From the NCBI GenBank assembly GCA_049999765.1, contig JBNGIQ010007140.1, forward strand, positions 1 through 23,463: a DNA stretch of 23,463 nucleotides. The letters are read 5' to 3'. A model generated the notes under the pieces. It was not told the origin of the DNA, did no database searches, and worked only from the letters and a program-made list of their open reading frames with translations. The position numbers and the translations under genes are program-made. The DNA comes from Phaeoceros laevis (taxonomy: Eukaryota > Anthocerotophyta > Anthocerotopsida > Notothyladales). How positions within the stretch are numbered: position 1 is the stretch's first letter; each line of letters opens with the position of its first letter. Positions 9,325 to 18,151 of this stretch are shown piece after piece.

Positions 9325-10124
9325 AGAGAAACACACTACATCACATTTAGGGACATTTAGGGATGTCCCGGTAGAAACTAACTCGGAATTATCAATTGGT
9401 AAATATCAGTTTAAAATACTTTTTACCAAGCCTTTCGAAAATCGAACTAGGGTGGGGTGGAATCATAGACTGAGCCCGACTTAGTTTTTGAACGGTTTTG
9501 ACGAGATTAAGACCGGGTTCAAATCCAGCAGGTCAAGTTTGAGTCATGCCCTACAAGAACAGCGGGTAGTAGGTTGGTATTCTCCACTTGACAAACCTTC
9601 GCAAAACAAGTTTCTTTTGTGGTTCGCTATGGCTACAGCCTAAAAGCTCTTAAATTGGGCAATAGATTCTAGTCATATGGTTTGACGATGCAACGGCAGA
9701 GCCTAGGGACCAGCAACCGGATTGTGCGACAGCGAGAAATTTCTCAAATTTAGAGCCAGTAATGAATTGTACACACGAGATTTAAACGTGGTTTCAATTG
9801 ACAACAGGTTCGAACTTGTCAAATCTGTTTTGTTCAAACCTGTGGTTCAAACTGGAACCTGTGTAACCGCTCAGATTGCGTGGTTTCATGGAGAGCCGAG
9901 AGAGAGTGGATTAAAGTTTATGCAGTTAGAGGCAACAACAATGAGAGGAGCATATGTTGTAGGTTCCTTTGTACTTCCAGAATTCTCCTGCTAATTAGAA
10001 GGACTTATGCTTCCAATATGTGTCCAGTGATCCAGGAGCATGGAGCTTGGCATCAGGCTACTTGATGTCTTGGCGTGGCAATTTGTGCTAGAGGAATACT
10101 GCATTCAATAAGCTAAGCTTTGAG
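9325..10124. other. Intergenic, no gene seen
   Basis: Short frames only (for example 9722-9994 plus) with no domain. A tRNA-like B box at 9516-9526 is not part of a foldable tRNA. The stretch is AT-richer than its neighbours and looks like old non-coding DNA. Confidence 0.5.
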
Positions 10125-10140
10125 TGTGTGTGTGTGTGTG
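10125..10140 (+). repeat. (TG)8 microsatellite
   Basis: Eight perfect TG dinucleotides. Confidence 0.9.
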
Positions 10141-10141
10141 A

Positions 10142-10546
10142 CTATTTGAGGAGGTTGACACGGTCCCATAGAGGGTCCCCTCCTTGCCCATATGCGGGCA
10201 TCCGTTGGCTACCGGGTACAGGAAAGTCTAGAAAGGGAGAGCAGATGAGTAGATGTGTAGATGAACGCCAAGTAAATCCAGCTGAATACCTTGAGTTTCG
10301 TTCCTTCCCAAAAACGTGCCACCCACCATACTGCGGACCATCCGTGAAAACGATCTTGTCTCCGAGCTGTGCACCCCTTGACTTGGCAAAATATAAGCCC
10401 ATGTAGTGCATTATATCTTGGACCAGCAGCGATGAATGAGATGAATCCCAAAAACAAATCTTCCCTCCACATTTGACTGAGATTTTGCAAGACTCATTTG
10501 CGAAAAGTTTCTGGCTCAAATCTTGAGCAGTCACGATGAAACACAG
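10142..10546 (-). other. Unassigned open frame with a weak B3-like stretch
   Basis: The minus-strand frame is open across this stretch. It has a protein-like segment, GLYFAKSRGAQLGDKIVFTD, preceded by ISVKCGGKICFWD. The pattern G-x2-F...L-G-D-x-I-V-F recalls the end of a plant B3 DNA-binding domain, but the match is weak and the basic contact residues cannot be placed. There is no ATG, and a possible donor (AAG|GTATTC) lies after KERNS. It begins just beyond the stop of the carrier relic, so it may be only 3'-flanking sequence. Confidence 0.25.
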
Positions 10547-10555
10547 CCAAGCCTT

Positions 10556-11479
10556 CTAGGATAGTAACTTCATCACATTTTCGTACACAAAGAATGTTAT
10601 GGCTGACGAAGGCACTGTCCTAAGCAAGTTGGGTACCATCCCCTTGTACAGACCTGGTATGCCTTCGTACCTGCCCGGAAACGTATGCATGCACATACGT
10701 TTCCATGTAGTAAGAGAGAGACAACGGAGGAGAAGCCATAATGCAGCTGGCACTTTTCATGCTGTTACGAAATTCTGTGTGTAGGGTAAATGGGACAGCA
10801 GATGCTGACGTTCTTCTCAGCTTAGTGTCTCCGCAAAAGCATGCAAGCTGTTTTGGTACTTGGGGACTCCACTGGTGGGTTGTTGCTGATTCAAAAGCAC
10901 CAGACACACCAATTATCAGAGCTCGAGATGCTGCTGGCTGGGGATCTAGAAGCCTAGTAGCATAACATCATAAAGTAGCAAAAAACAAGCGCTCTTGTTC
11001 TCTGCCAATGTGTTGTATGGTGCCTCTTACTTGTACTCTTGCTCGAACAACCTGTCACTCCATAGAAGAACACTACAATAAGTCCAGACACAAGTACTCC
11101 ACCTCGTAGTTGGCAGCATCTTCTTATTTATCTGGAGACTCAGAGAAGAGCCTGCTTCTTAATGATGATACATTCAGCCATAAAACAGACGACAGCCATA
11201 AAACAGTCATGAACTTCTCAGCAACTCATGAACTTCTCTTAACACACCTGATATGGGTAGGTCAATGTGGCAGCAAACACGTTTGAGGCTGCTTCCAGTA
11301 AAGCAAAATCTAGAGATGCCTGTGAAAGACAAGAGCAATGGGGTCGAGTTAAGAACAAAATTATGACAACTGATGCTCAGTTTTTGCATATGATGAAATT
11401 CAACTGAACACTGTTGTACACCTACCAAGCTGGCAGTGTGCTGGTCTTCGTACTTTCTAGCATTTTTCTTAGAGCGAAT
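10556..11479 (-). pseudogene. FOLT1: FOLT-type mitochondrial-carrier-family folate transporter, 3' exons only
   Basis: Five exons on the minus strand: 11479-11426, 11319-11248, 11051-11031, 10885-10821 and 10670-10556. They join in phase to the C-terminal third of a mitochondrial carrier. Recognisable pieces are FAATLTYPYQ-VVRARVQ, SGVPKYQNSLHAFAETL and [20 protein letters not shown], ending [17 protein letters not shown]-stop. The order and wording fit the plant plastid folate transporter FOLT1 (SLC25A32 relatives), third Solcar repeat. The exon 11051-11031 is only 21 nt. The donor after 10821 reads CT in place of GT (CTAAG|CTGAGA), a one-base loss of an otherwise good site. No exons for the first two Solcar repeats exist upstream; a PPR relic occupies that place. 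I read it as a 5'-truncated, splice-damaged copy. Confidence 0.8.
11179..11238 (+). repeat. Repeat copy R1, plus CATGAACTTCTC direct repeat
   Basis: The segment ATAAAACAGACGACAGCCAT and the following AAAACAGTCATGAAC recur at 11602-11644 with a small insertion. Two CATGAACTTCTC copies follow at 11209-11220 and 11227-11238. Copy R1 lies in the intron between carrier exons 2 and 3. Confidence 0.7.
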
Positions 11480-11601
11480 CTGCAAGAGCCAGCACCCAAA
11501 ATAGCAGATAAGTGATTGCATTTTACCTGTGAAGCCTGGTTCAAACTGTCTATATTCGAATTCTACCAGAAGTGAGCAGATGATTTTGTGCTTCACTGTT
11601 G

Positions 11602-11680
11602 ATAAAACAGACGATCAGATGACAGCCATAAAACAATCATGAACAGTCATGAACAGTCATGAACAGTCATGAACAGTCAT
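11602..11680 (+). repeat. Repeat copy R2 followed by a 10-bp x 4 tandem repeat
   Basis: Copy R2 (11602-11644) matches R1 at 11179-11214 apart from a 7-nt insertion. It runs into four perfect GAACAGTCAT units at 11641-11680. This minisatellite seed sits at the junction between the carrier relic and the PPR relic. Confidence 0.85.
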
Positions 11681-11685
11681 GTGCT

Positions 11686-12131
11686 GACTCCTTGCTGTGC
11701 ATACTTAGCAATCAGGGCGTTCCATGTCACCACATCCATTGTGAATTGTCATCAACAAGAAAAAATCCATTCGAGCAAACCTCTTTTCACAACGTTTGAG
11801 TGCAGCTGCTTGTCATTCTGCAAAGCACCAGTGCTTGCACACGCCTTCAGAAGGCAAATAAAAGTAACATGTTCAGTCAAAATGAGACCTGCCTTAGAAC
11901 TCCATTTGTCCATACATGTATACAACAAGCGCCTCTTGGCTGTGTCCATGCTGTGCATACCCAGTAATTAGGGTGTTCCGTGTGACCACATCTTGTGTCC
12001 ATGCTGCCAAAAACCTGGCGTGCACCTTCCAGTTTACCATATTTTGCATACATGTCCATGAGGCAGGTGTCAACAACCAAGTCAGTAGGATTGCTATTGT
12101 GTAACAAATCAGAGTGCACTTTTCTGCCAGA
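11686..12131 (-). pseudogene. PPR gene relic
   Basis: Four PPR blocks on the minus strand in shifting frames. 12131-11994 has GRKVHSDLLHN and MDMYAKYGKLEGARQVFGSM. About 11993-11894 has DVVTRNTLITGYAQHGHSQE. About 11900-11752 has EHVTFICLLKACASTGALQ and QLHSNVVKRGLLEW. 11739-11686 has MDVVTWNALIAKYAQQG. At least two frameshifts and a deletion of one helix pair separate them. Both ends are truncated; sequence beyond 12131 has no PPR character. Confidence 0.82.
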
Positions 12132-12318
12132 TTGACGGTTGACGTAAAAGAAGGCATACGAAAAGGATGGACGTCTTCGTCGTGGGAAAAGAGCAGAGTT
12201 CTGTTTATGTTTTAGGGCATGGTTTCGTTTTTGAATGCGTGTCGAGCTAGGGCAGGGCGCTTTTTTCGTCTCCTTGCTTTTTCCGTCTCCTTGCTTTTTC
12301 GTTACGTGCTCAACTGCA

Positions 12319-13130
12319 ATGGAGAGCATCGAAACGAACCCTCCACTGGAATTTACCAGTGCGGACCAGGCACTGCTTGAGACGCTGATGCGTAAAAGGG
12401 CGATGAACAAAAAAGTGCAAGAGGGGGAAGCAAGAAAGGAGCAGGAGGAGGGATTTGGAGTTGTGAAGAAGGAGGAGGCAATGGAAGAGAAGACGGAGAC
12501 AGCCACAGCAGGTGCAGCTGTCAGAAACGATGAAGCAACGCAGCAGTAGGAGAAGACGGAGACACCACAAGACCATGGATTGACAATTGTCAAGCAGGAA
12601 CAGGGAATTCAAGACCAGCAGATGGAAGTCCCGACAGGAAAGGAGCAAGCAGGCGTAGTTGTGAAGCAAGAAGAGGCAGTGTCAATTCTGAAAGAGGAAC
12701 ATGCTGCGAAAGACGGACGGGCAGTGCGAATTTGTGGGGATGCTTCTGACAGGAACAACATGAAATCTGGAATTGTGGAGGTGCCGGAAGATTAGATGCG
12801 CAATCTTCGGAAGGAAAGGTCACCCGGAAGCGGACTAGGGGACAGATGTAGGCATGCGCAGAAGATCTGACGAACAAGATGCATCTGGCATATTGGAAGA
12901 GATTGCTGCCAAAGAGAGGCTTGAAGGCAGAATCCAAGGGCAAGATTTGCCAGATCATCTCGACCAAGAATGATTCTGAGGAAGAGGATGTAGAGGAAAT
13001 GGATGTTTCCGAAACACCTGTGAAACGGAAGCGCGAAGAAACAGCTGAGAAGAGTAACGGGGACAAGAAGGTGGCAAATATGCATAGTGTGCAAATGACT
13101 AATTATGGAAATCAAAATGCAGATGGTTAA
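12319..13130 (+). pseudogene. Lys/Glu-rich nuclear-type protein of unknown identity, broken
   Basis: The ATG at 12319 opens a charged frame beginning MESIETNPPLEFTSADQALL. It runs through a TAG at 12547-12549 and on to a TAG at 12793-12795. Coding character then continues in another frame, from about 12798 (SSEGKVTRKRTRGQM), through a TAG near 12850, to MHLAYWKRLLPKRGLK and a basic/acidic tail with PVKRKREE, stopping at 13130. Four psi-K-x-E motifs (VKKE, VKQE, VKQE, LKEE) match the SUMO-acceptor consensus. KRKREE and RKRTRG could be nuclear localisation signals. I do not recognise the family. With two or three nonsense codons and one frameshift it is unlikely to be translated as one protein, unless unseen introns remove the breaks. 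Confidence 0.5.
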
Positions 13131-13631
13131 GATGTGGGGGAAGCTGAAGAAGCAGATGCATAAGTTGGAATCCACATCGGAGTGACATTGGAGTGCAGCT
13201 GCATTCATGAGTTATAGGAGTGACATTGAGTTGAATTCAGGTTGACATTAATTTGATATTTTCTGCAGCCATATATGGTGGGCTGAATTTTTGCAACTAT
13301 TCTAACTCATCTTGCTTTTAGATGAGTGTTTATGGGCTGTCTTTCCAGTTTCCAGTTTCTCACGAGTGTACTAGCATCTGACCAGTATAGTAGCATCTCA
13401 CCAGTGTACTGACTGACATGTATCTGTTCGAGGCGGGTACAGTTCTTGTAGGATATGAAGTTGAACATGTAGTTGAGACAAATTGAGATGTCGGTTCACA
13501 TTATGTGTTCTGTATCTAATCGGGTCACTGATAGCAGCAGTTCAAAGTTCTACCTGTAGTTCAGGCCAGTCTCTCTCAGGTGGGATTCTTTAGTATTTGC
13601 GTAATACTTTGTTCCTTCCACTTCGTCCTCT
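13131..13631. other. Intergenic, no gene seen
   Basis: AT-rich, without a usable frame. It has small direct repeats: GGAGTGACATTG near 13180 and 13218, and TAGCATCT-ACCAGT near 13370-13405. Confidence 0.5.
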
Positions 13632-13963
13632 TTTTTGGTGTTGTATGAGAAAATGCCAAGGCAAGGAGTCCAACCAGGGTTCTATACATTTGTTGCGGGG
13701 TTGGAGGCATGCAGTGGTTTGCAGGATCTGGAAAGTGCCAAACAGTTGCATTCTGAGGTGGTAAAAACTGGGCTCGAGCGAGTCTCATGTGTATGTGGGG
13801 ACCGTGCTGGTAGATACGTATGTGAAATGCGGGAGCTTCGTGGGTGCTTGGCATGTCTTTGAGAAAATGAGTATCCGCAATGTGGTTTCTTGGAATGCTA
13901 TGATATGGGGATACATGCAGATGGAAAAAGGTGAACAGGCTTTGGGTATGTACAAGTGCAAGA
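13632..13963 (+). pseudogene. PPR gene relic
   Basis: The plus-strand frame from about 13632 reads VLYEKMPRQGVQPGFYTFVA, then [21 protein letters not shown] frameshift near 13778 moves the next repeat to another frame ([20 protein letters not shown]), followed by [18 protein letters not shown] similarity stops near 13963. About 110 residues (three motifs) remain of a protein that normally has ten or more. Confidence 0.82.
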
Positions 13964-13976
13964 AAGTGAGGAGGCC

Positions 13977-14000
13977 CTGTTACAGCATCTCCTGTAACAG
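13977..14000 (+). repeat. 9-bp perfect inverted repeat
   Basis: CTGTTACAG and CTGTAACAG arms with a 6-nt loop. A third TGTTACAGCAT copy follows at about 14005. It lies exactly where the PPR relic ends. Confidence 0.7.
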
Positions 14001-14235
14001 TCCATGTTACAGCATTTCATGCGGACAGACTCTCACAAACTTTGCGTGCCACATGCGATTTTGCATACTTGTTTACAAAATAGTTGCACAGTACTGGAGT
14101 AGTTCATTTTTCAGAATCCGCGCATGCATTTGTCTGGCCTATTGTCGTGAAAGGATGGTTCAATTGTTCAAAGCCTGTTTTTAACCTGTATGAACTTTGA
14201 GTGTATGTATACAGTGGCGAAATGTATCAACGTAC

Positions 14236-14915
14236 CTTCGTTGGAGGCTTTCGTTTTTGCTGGGTCCCTCATAATAGACTTGATAAAATCTGCACTGGCA
14301 GGCTTTTCTGGTAGCCGTTTCATGTTGTTCTTAGATGCCTCTGCTAGGATTTCTGAGAACAGTGTCTCAGATTTACTCAGGTTGCTTATGTGATCTCCAT
14401 AGCAAGTACTAATGTAAGTTTTGAACTCTGAGGAACTAGTTGGTGAGAGATGGTTGCCAACAAGGTGCTGTGCAGCTAATGGCTTTGCTTTCTGAGGTAT
14501 TGAATAAGTGAAATTCCTTTGCCGGCCCCAATCAGAAGACATAGTAGTGACGATGCTTTCTTGAGGATTGCTTTCATGTGCCTTGTGTGGAACTTTCACT
14601 CTCGTTAGCATCAAAGACCTGGCTTCTGTAGCACGCCTGTAAGTCATGCATTCCAGAAAACTGCTGAATTCACCCTGCTTCCTCGTTTTCAGCAAGAAGG
14701 ACTCTTGAAAGTCTTGAAAGTATTGTCCTTGGAATGGGGATCTTGTGATAAAAGACCACTTAGGATGGGATCCATTTCTTGTGTCTTTGCAGAGACCTCA
14801 GCAACAACGTGTTTACAGGTTTCTTCTAGACTTTTCCCTCCTGAAGAATCTAACAACACTGTGAGACTCTCACTCGCCCAAGGATGCTTACATGTCCTCT
14901 TAAATGATGTTGCTG
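14236..14915 (-). pseudogene. Unrecognised Ser/Lys-rich coding stretch, frameshifted
   Basis: On the minus strand, after a possible acceptor (TTGCAG| before 14915), one frame reads FKRTCKHPWASESLTVLLDS and on to EVSAKTQEMDPILSGLLSQ, ending in TGA near 14697. Overlapping it, another frame from about 14712 reads SFLLKTRKQGEFSSFLECMT, then FSEILAEASKNNMKRLPEKP, to a good donor (GAAG|GTACGT) at 14236. A duplicated 9-bp TTTCAAGA(C/G) at the overlap may have caused the shift. Composition is protein-like but no domain is recognised. It may belong with the exons at 15032-15417. Confidence 0.4.
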
Positions 14916-15031
14916 CTGCAACTATTTACATGCTAGGATCAGACACCTGGCCAACAGCGTTTGCATATAGTTTGATCATCGTTAATCGAGTTGTAATGGA
15001 AATTCATGTAGGAATGTTGCAAACAACCAGT

Positions 15032-15417
15032 TCACAGGCCCCTTGCCACTGTGGCTGCAACAGTCAGCAACCCTTCAGACATTGTAAGCCCAGCATCTGC
15101 AACAACCTCATGGTCTTTGCAATCCCTGGGCTGTTCCGGGTGGCTGCTATAGGTGACTGCAGAAATATTGTACAAATTGCTTGTAACGGGAGAGGGTCTC
15201 GGGGTGAACCCGAGAACAACACAATTGCCTTTGTACCCTTGCTGCAAGTTGTGTTAAGCCAAGAGTTCGAAGAAATACATGTATACATAGTTTCAAGGAG
15301 GATATCGTGATCTCTGCAGGTGACAGATAGAGGCCAAGGTGCCCGTGGTCTCTGTGACAGAATACGCAAAAGCAGAAGTGTTATCCACATACCAAGCATA
15401 AGGGCAAGCAGTTTCAT
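15032..15417 (-). other. Unrecognised exon-like frames with a signal-anchor-like start
   Basis: The ATG at 15417 gives MKLLALMLGMWITLLLLRIL, a good signal peptide or signal anchor, followed by SQRPRAPWPLS. A second protein-like frame, GYKGNCVVLGFTPRPSPVTS, begins near a possible acceptor (ACTTGCAG| near 15246) and runs to LLTVAATVARGL-stop at 15032. The two could be exons of one secreted or membrane protein leading to 14915-14236, but the junctions are not convincing. Confidence 0.3.
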
Positions 15418-15689
15418 GCACGTATTCAGGAGTCAGGACTTAGAGCTGACGTGGTTGTCAGATGCATCAAGCTGCCGGCGACTTGCAAGCTGATTCACCT
15501 CGTCAAAAAAACATTCAAGATCTGCTATCACGGATGGATTTGACTGAAACATCGTTCACCTCTTTTGTCTTCACTTTCCCTAGCTTTCGAAAATGCAGCA
15601 GCATCATTTCGTCATTACTGCGGTGGTCTTCTATGCATCAACACAAACATCTTTGACAAGGATTGGGATCTTGGAGAGCACATTTGTGC
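15418..15689. other. Non-coding, nothing recognised
   Basis: Short random frames only; no family signature in either direction. Confidence 0.4.
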
Positions 15690-15807
15690 ATGATGTGTTT
15701 GCTGGAAATTCACTCGTAGGTCTACATGTATGCCAAATGCGGGAGCTGGGGAAATGCTCGCAATGTTAACATGCACAAGGAAGTTGTTATCACCTGATCA
15801 TTGCCCT
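15690..15807 (+). pseudogene. Short PPR relic
   Basis: VFAGNSLV in one frame is followed, after a frameshift, by YMYAKCGSWGNARNV and then a TGA. These are the usual L/S motif words of plant PPR proteins. Fewer than 40 residues survive. Confidence 0.65.
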
Positions 15808-15946
15808 TCCCAGTGCATCCATGAGCAATTGCATCCGCTCGGATTTCCTTGCCAACATCCACCATCATAGCATGTACTTACTCAAGTCGGGAATTTTTTT
15901 GGCCCAACACCTTTCAAGTGCTCGGGATCACCCTAAGCACACTCAC

Positions 15947-16084
15947 CTTTGCGATGATGGGGCGGGCCATTGATGTGCCCAGAAGGTATTTTCTTTCATA
16001 GACTGCACTAGCCCTCAAGCATGGGCAAATGAAGTCTTTCACAAATTCTTCCTTCAGATCATGTATCACAAGTTGGCTTGCACC
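15947..16084 (-). pseudogene. Argininosuccinate synthase, single-exon fragment
   Basis: 46 codons from 16084 to 15947 on the minus strand encode [19 protein letters not shown] and then [20 protein letters not shown], ending at a canonical donor (AAG|GTGAGT). This is the highly conserved segment of argininosuccinate synthase (citrulline + aspartate + ATP, arginine synthesis) that contains the substrate-contacting YLLGTSxARP loop. No acceptor precedes codon 1 and no other exon of the gene is in the window. The retained donor shows it came from genomic DNA, not from a processed transcript. Confidence 0.85.
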
Positions 16085-16086
16085 GA

Positions 16087-16190
16087 GTCGCGGGGATATA
16101 GAGAGGGCTGTGTGGTGTTTTGAAAGCATTGTTAGGCTGGACCCTCAAATGGCGTCTGCCTATTTTTTAGCGACTTGTGGGCACTTTATA
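16087..16190 (+). pseudogene. PPR E-domain scrap
   Basis: The plus-strand frame reads [20 protein letters not shown], then QMASAYFLATCGHF. This resembles the E-domain tail of plant PPR proteins, where a helix is followed by L-x-P-x-N-A-A-x-Y-V-L-x-S-N-I-Y. Only this piece remains, and it starts within a few bases of the oppositely oriented argininosuccinate synthase exon. Confidence 0.5.
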
Positions 16191-16716
16191 TATCGAAAAA
16201 ACAGTTACAATATAGGGGAAATACCCCTAAGAGAGGCTTTTTCTAATCTACATTACTAATGCTAGAGGCTATATCTACGTTGGTGAGTTTGGTGTTAACC
16301 TCAAGTGGGTCGTTGCAGAAACCACGATCAGAGCTTTTATGGCCAAGGGGGAGGGTGTGGGATTCAGCATACGTGAAACACAGACGGATGCGTTTGTGTT
16401 CTGGGTCGATAGTTTTGTAAGACAAGAAGGGGAGGGAGCAAAGATAGGCTGCGTGGTGGTGATTACGCAGCGCAATTAGAAATTGCGTGCATGCATCATT
16501 TATGGTTGCCACCCCAGCAGCCTGAACCTTCAGTTTCTTCAGTTTGGCAAGGATATGCCAAGTGCTGCCCTTCCCAACAGGGACGGTAGCAACAAGGCGG
16601 ATAGGAACAGAAGCAGTTATAGGTGTTAGTGGATCTGGGATGAAAACAGCAAGGGGGAAAGAGGAGAAGCAGGCTGATTGTAACCTTGAGCCCTGAATGG
16701 GCTATGACACAATGGG
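16191..16716. other. Non-coding, nothing recognised
   Basis: Minus-strand frames (16243-16512) show no domain. A small hairpin TAGGGG-AAATA-CCCCTA occurs near 16212-16228. Confidence 0.4.
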
Positions 16717-18151
16717 CTACACCATGACGATGGTGTCCAGAAGTTGTGGTTCAGGGGTGTAGCCATCCGCCAAAGCAAGCTCCCAGCTCCAAACTTCGTG
16801 CGCCAGGGAGGTCAACGCCAAGACCTGGAAGTCAATCACACAGTAATCGCATGCAGAGACCAAATTGCCTTTCTCAAGACACATAACCTGGGCTTTGTGC
16901 GTAAGCGTACGGAGGGCGGGCAGCTTGCCCTCCAAAGCTGGAGCTCGGACAATTGCTTTTTGTGTGGCTTCGTCCAGCTTAGGAGCAAGCCGACGAAGAG
17001 CAGCCGCATCCTCGCGCTGCAGAATATGGAGCATGACTGATATTCCTTCCCGGCGTCTGGCGTGCCACTCCAGTGCAAGCCACTGGAGCTCTGCGGAGAG
17101 TTCCCGCTAGAGCGCCTGATGATGAGTTTGTGGGCACCCTTCTGGCAGGGGGCCAGGAGAGTCAGCAGTGTGGCCTGACGCTTGCTGGAGGCGTTGGAGC
17201 ACCGCCTGCAGACGCTTGAGCGAGGGGATCTTCTGGAGAACCTTGTCGAGGGCGCCAATGGGGCTGTCCAAGCATGCTTGGAGTAGCCCGTCCTCCTAGC
17301 AGATACTGATCTGATCTTCCTCCGGTTGTGCACGCACAAGGGCAGGAGGGGGGCTGGGTATGGGTTCAGTGGGCGTGGCTGGGGGTGGAGAAGGAGAGCG
17401 TTGGTAGGGGCGCTTGCCAGCTACAGAACGGCATCGTTCCGAGTGACGAGCAGGGATGTCTTGGATTTGGGGAAAATCTATGGGAAAGGTGTCTGGATAC
17501 TGACTGGGTATGGTGTCCTTCTGCAGATGATCGGATCGGGTTGTGATGGTGGTTGGGGAGGGCGAGACAGAGGAGCGCTCTAGAGGTGGTGGTGAGGTGG
17601 GTTTGTTAGCGTCTGCAGAAAAGGCGCTTGAGGGGGCAGCGAGAGATGGGGGGAGCGGTAGTAAGGTCAAGTGTAAGCCGGCGCGGGCCGCAGCTTTGTC
17701 AAGCCGGAGCTCAAGGAGCCAGGGTAAAGGGGTGGCGGCCCCCGGTCAAGTGCGGCTGAGCAAAGTAAGGGGCGGCAGTTGGGGCGGTGAGAAGAGTGAC
17801 TAGAGAGCTCTTAGGGGCGGACGACCTGGTTGGATTTGGCAGAGCAGTGTGTTGTAAAGGAGGAGAGGATGGCCGGTTGGATAGAGGAGGGCTGCCAGGA
17901 GGGGTAGTGTTGGATCCACCATGGGAGACGAGCTGGGAGACAAGCACATTGGAACTGAAGTGCACTGGGGGATAAGGTTTTGGCGGACTAGAAGCACTGC
18001 TACGAGTCCTAGGAGATGTTGGGCCCCTGTGGGAGAGCAGAGGGGGTGAAGTAGGAGAGGCTGTGACACAAGTGGCCGCAAGCGGGCTAGAGAGGCGCGG
18101 GGGAAAGCTGGAGGGACTTGGGGAGGCCATGAGGGGAGGATGGAAGGACAC
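16717..18151 (-). pseudogene. Pro/Ser-rich protein with helical C-terminal domain, unknown, degraded
   Basis: On the minus strand a Pro/Ser/Thr-rich frame (18151-17711) stops. The same character continues in another frame from about 17670 (PLPPSLAAPSSAFSADANKP) to a TAG at 17296-17298. Past this stop, in the same frame, comes a helical Leu/Gln/Lys/Glu-rich region (IGALDKVLQKIPSLKRLQAV). A second TAG at 17107-17109 is followed by LQREDAAALRRLAPKLDEAT, ending at 16717. The pattern of a disordered N-terminus and a coiled, charged C-terminus is that of one former protein of about 450 residues or more. I do not recognise the family. It lies downstream of, and in the same orientation as, the LINE, so it may be an unrelated host gene relic or material belonging to another element. 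Confidence 0.45.

Noticed and set aside
9516-9526. GGTTCAAATCC, tRNA-like B box
   Set aside because: The T-stem pairs poorly, and no D arm or acceptor stem is found upstream or downstream.
11641-11680. Four regular repeat units, CRISPR-like
   Set aside because: The units are 10 bp without spacers in a plant nuclear context; this is a small tandem repeat.
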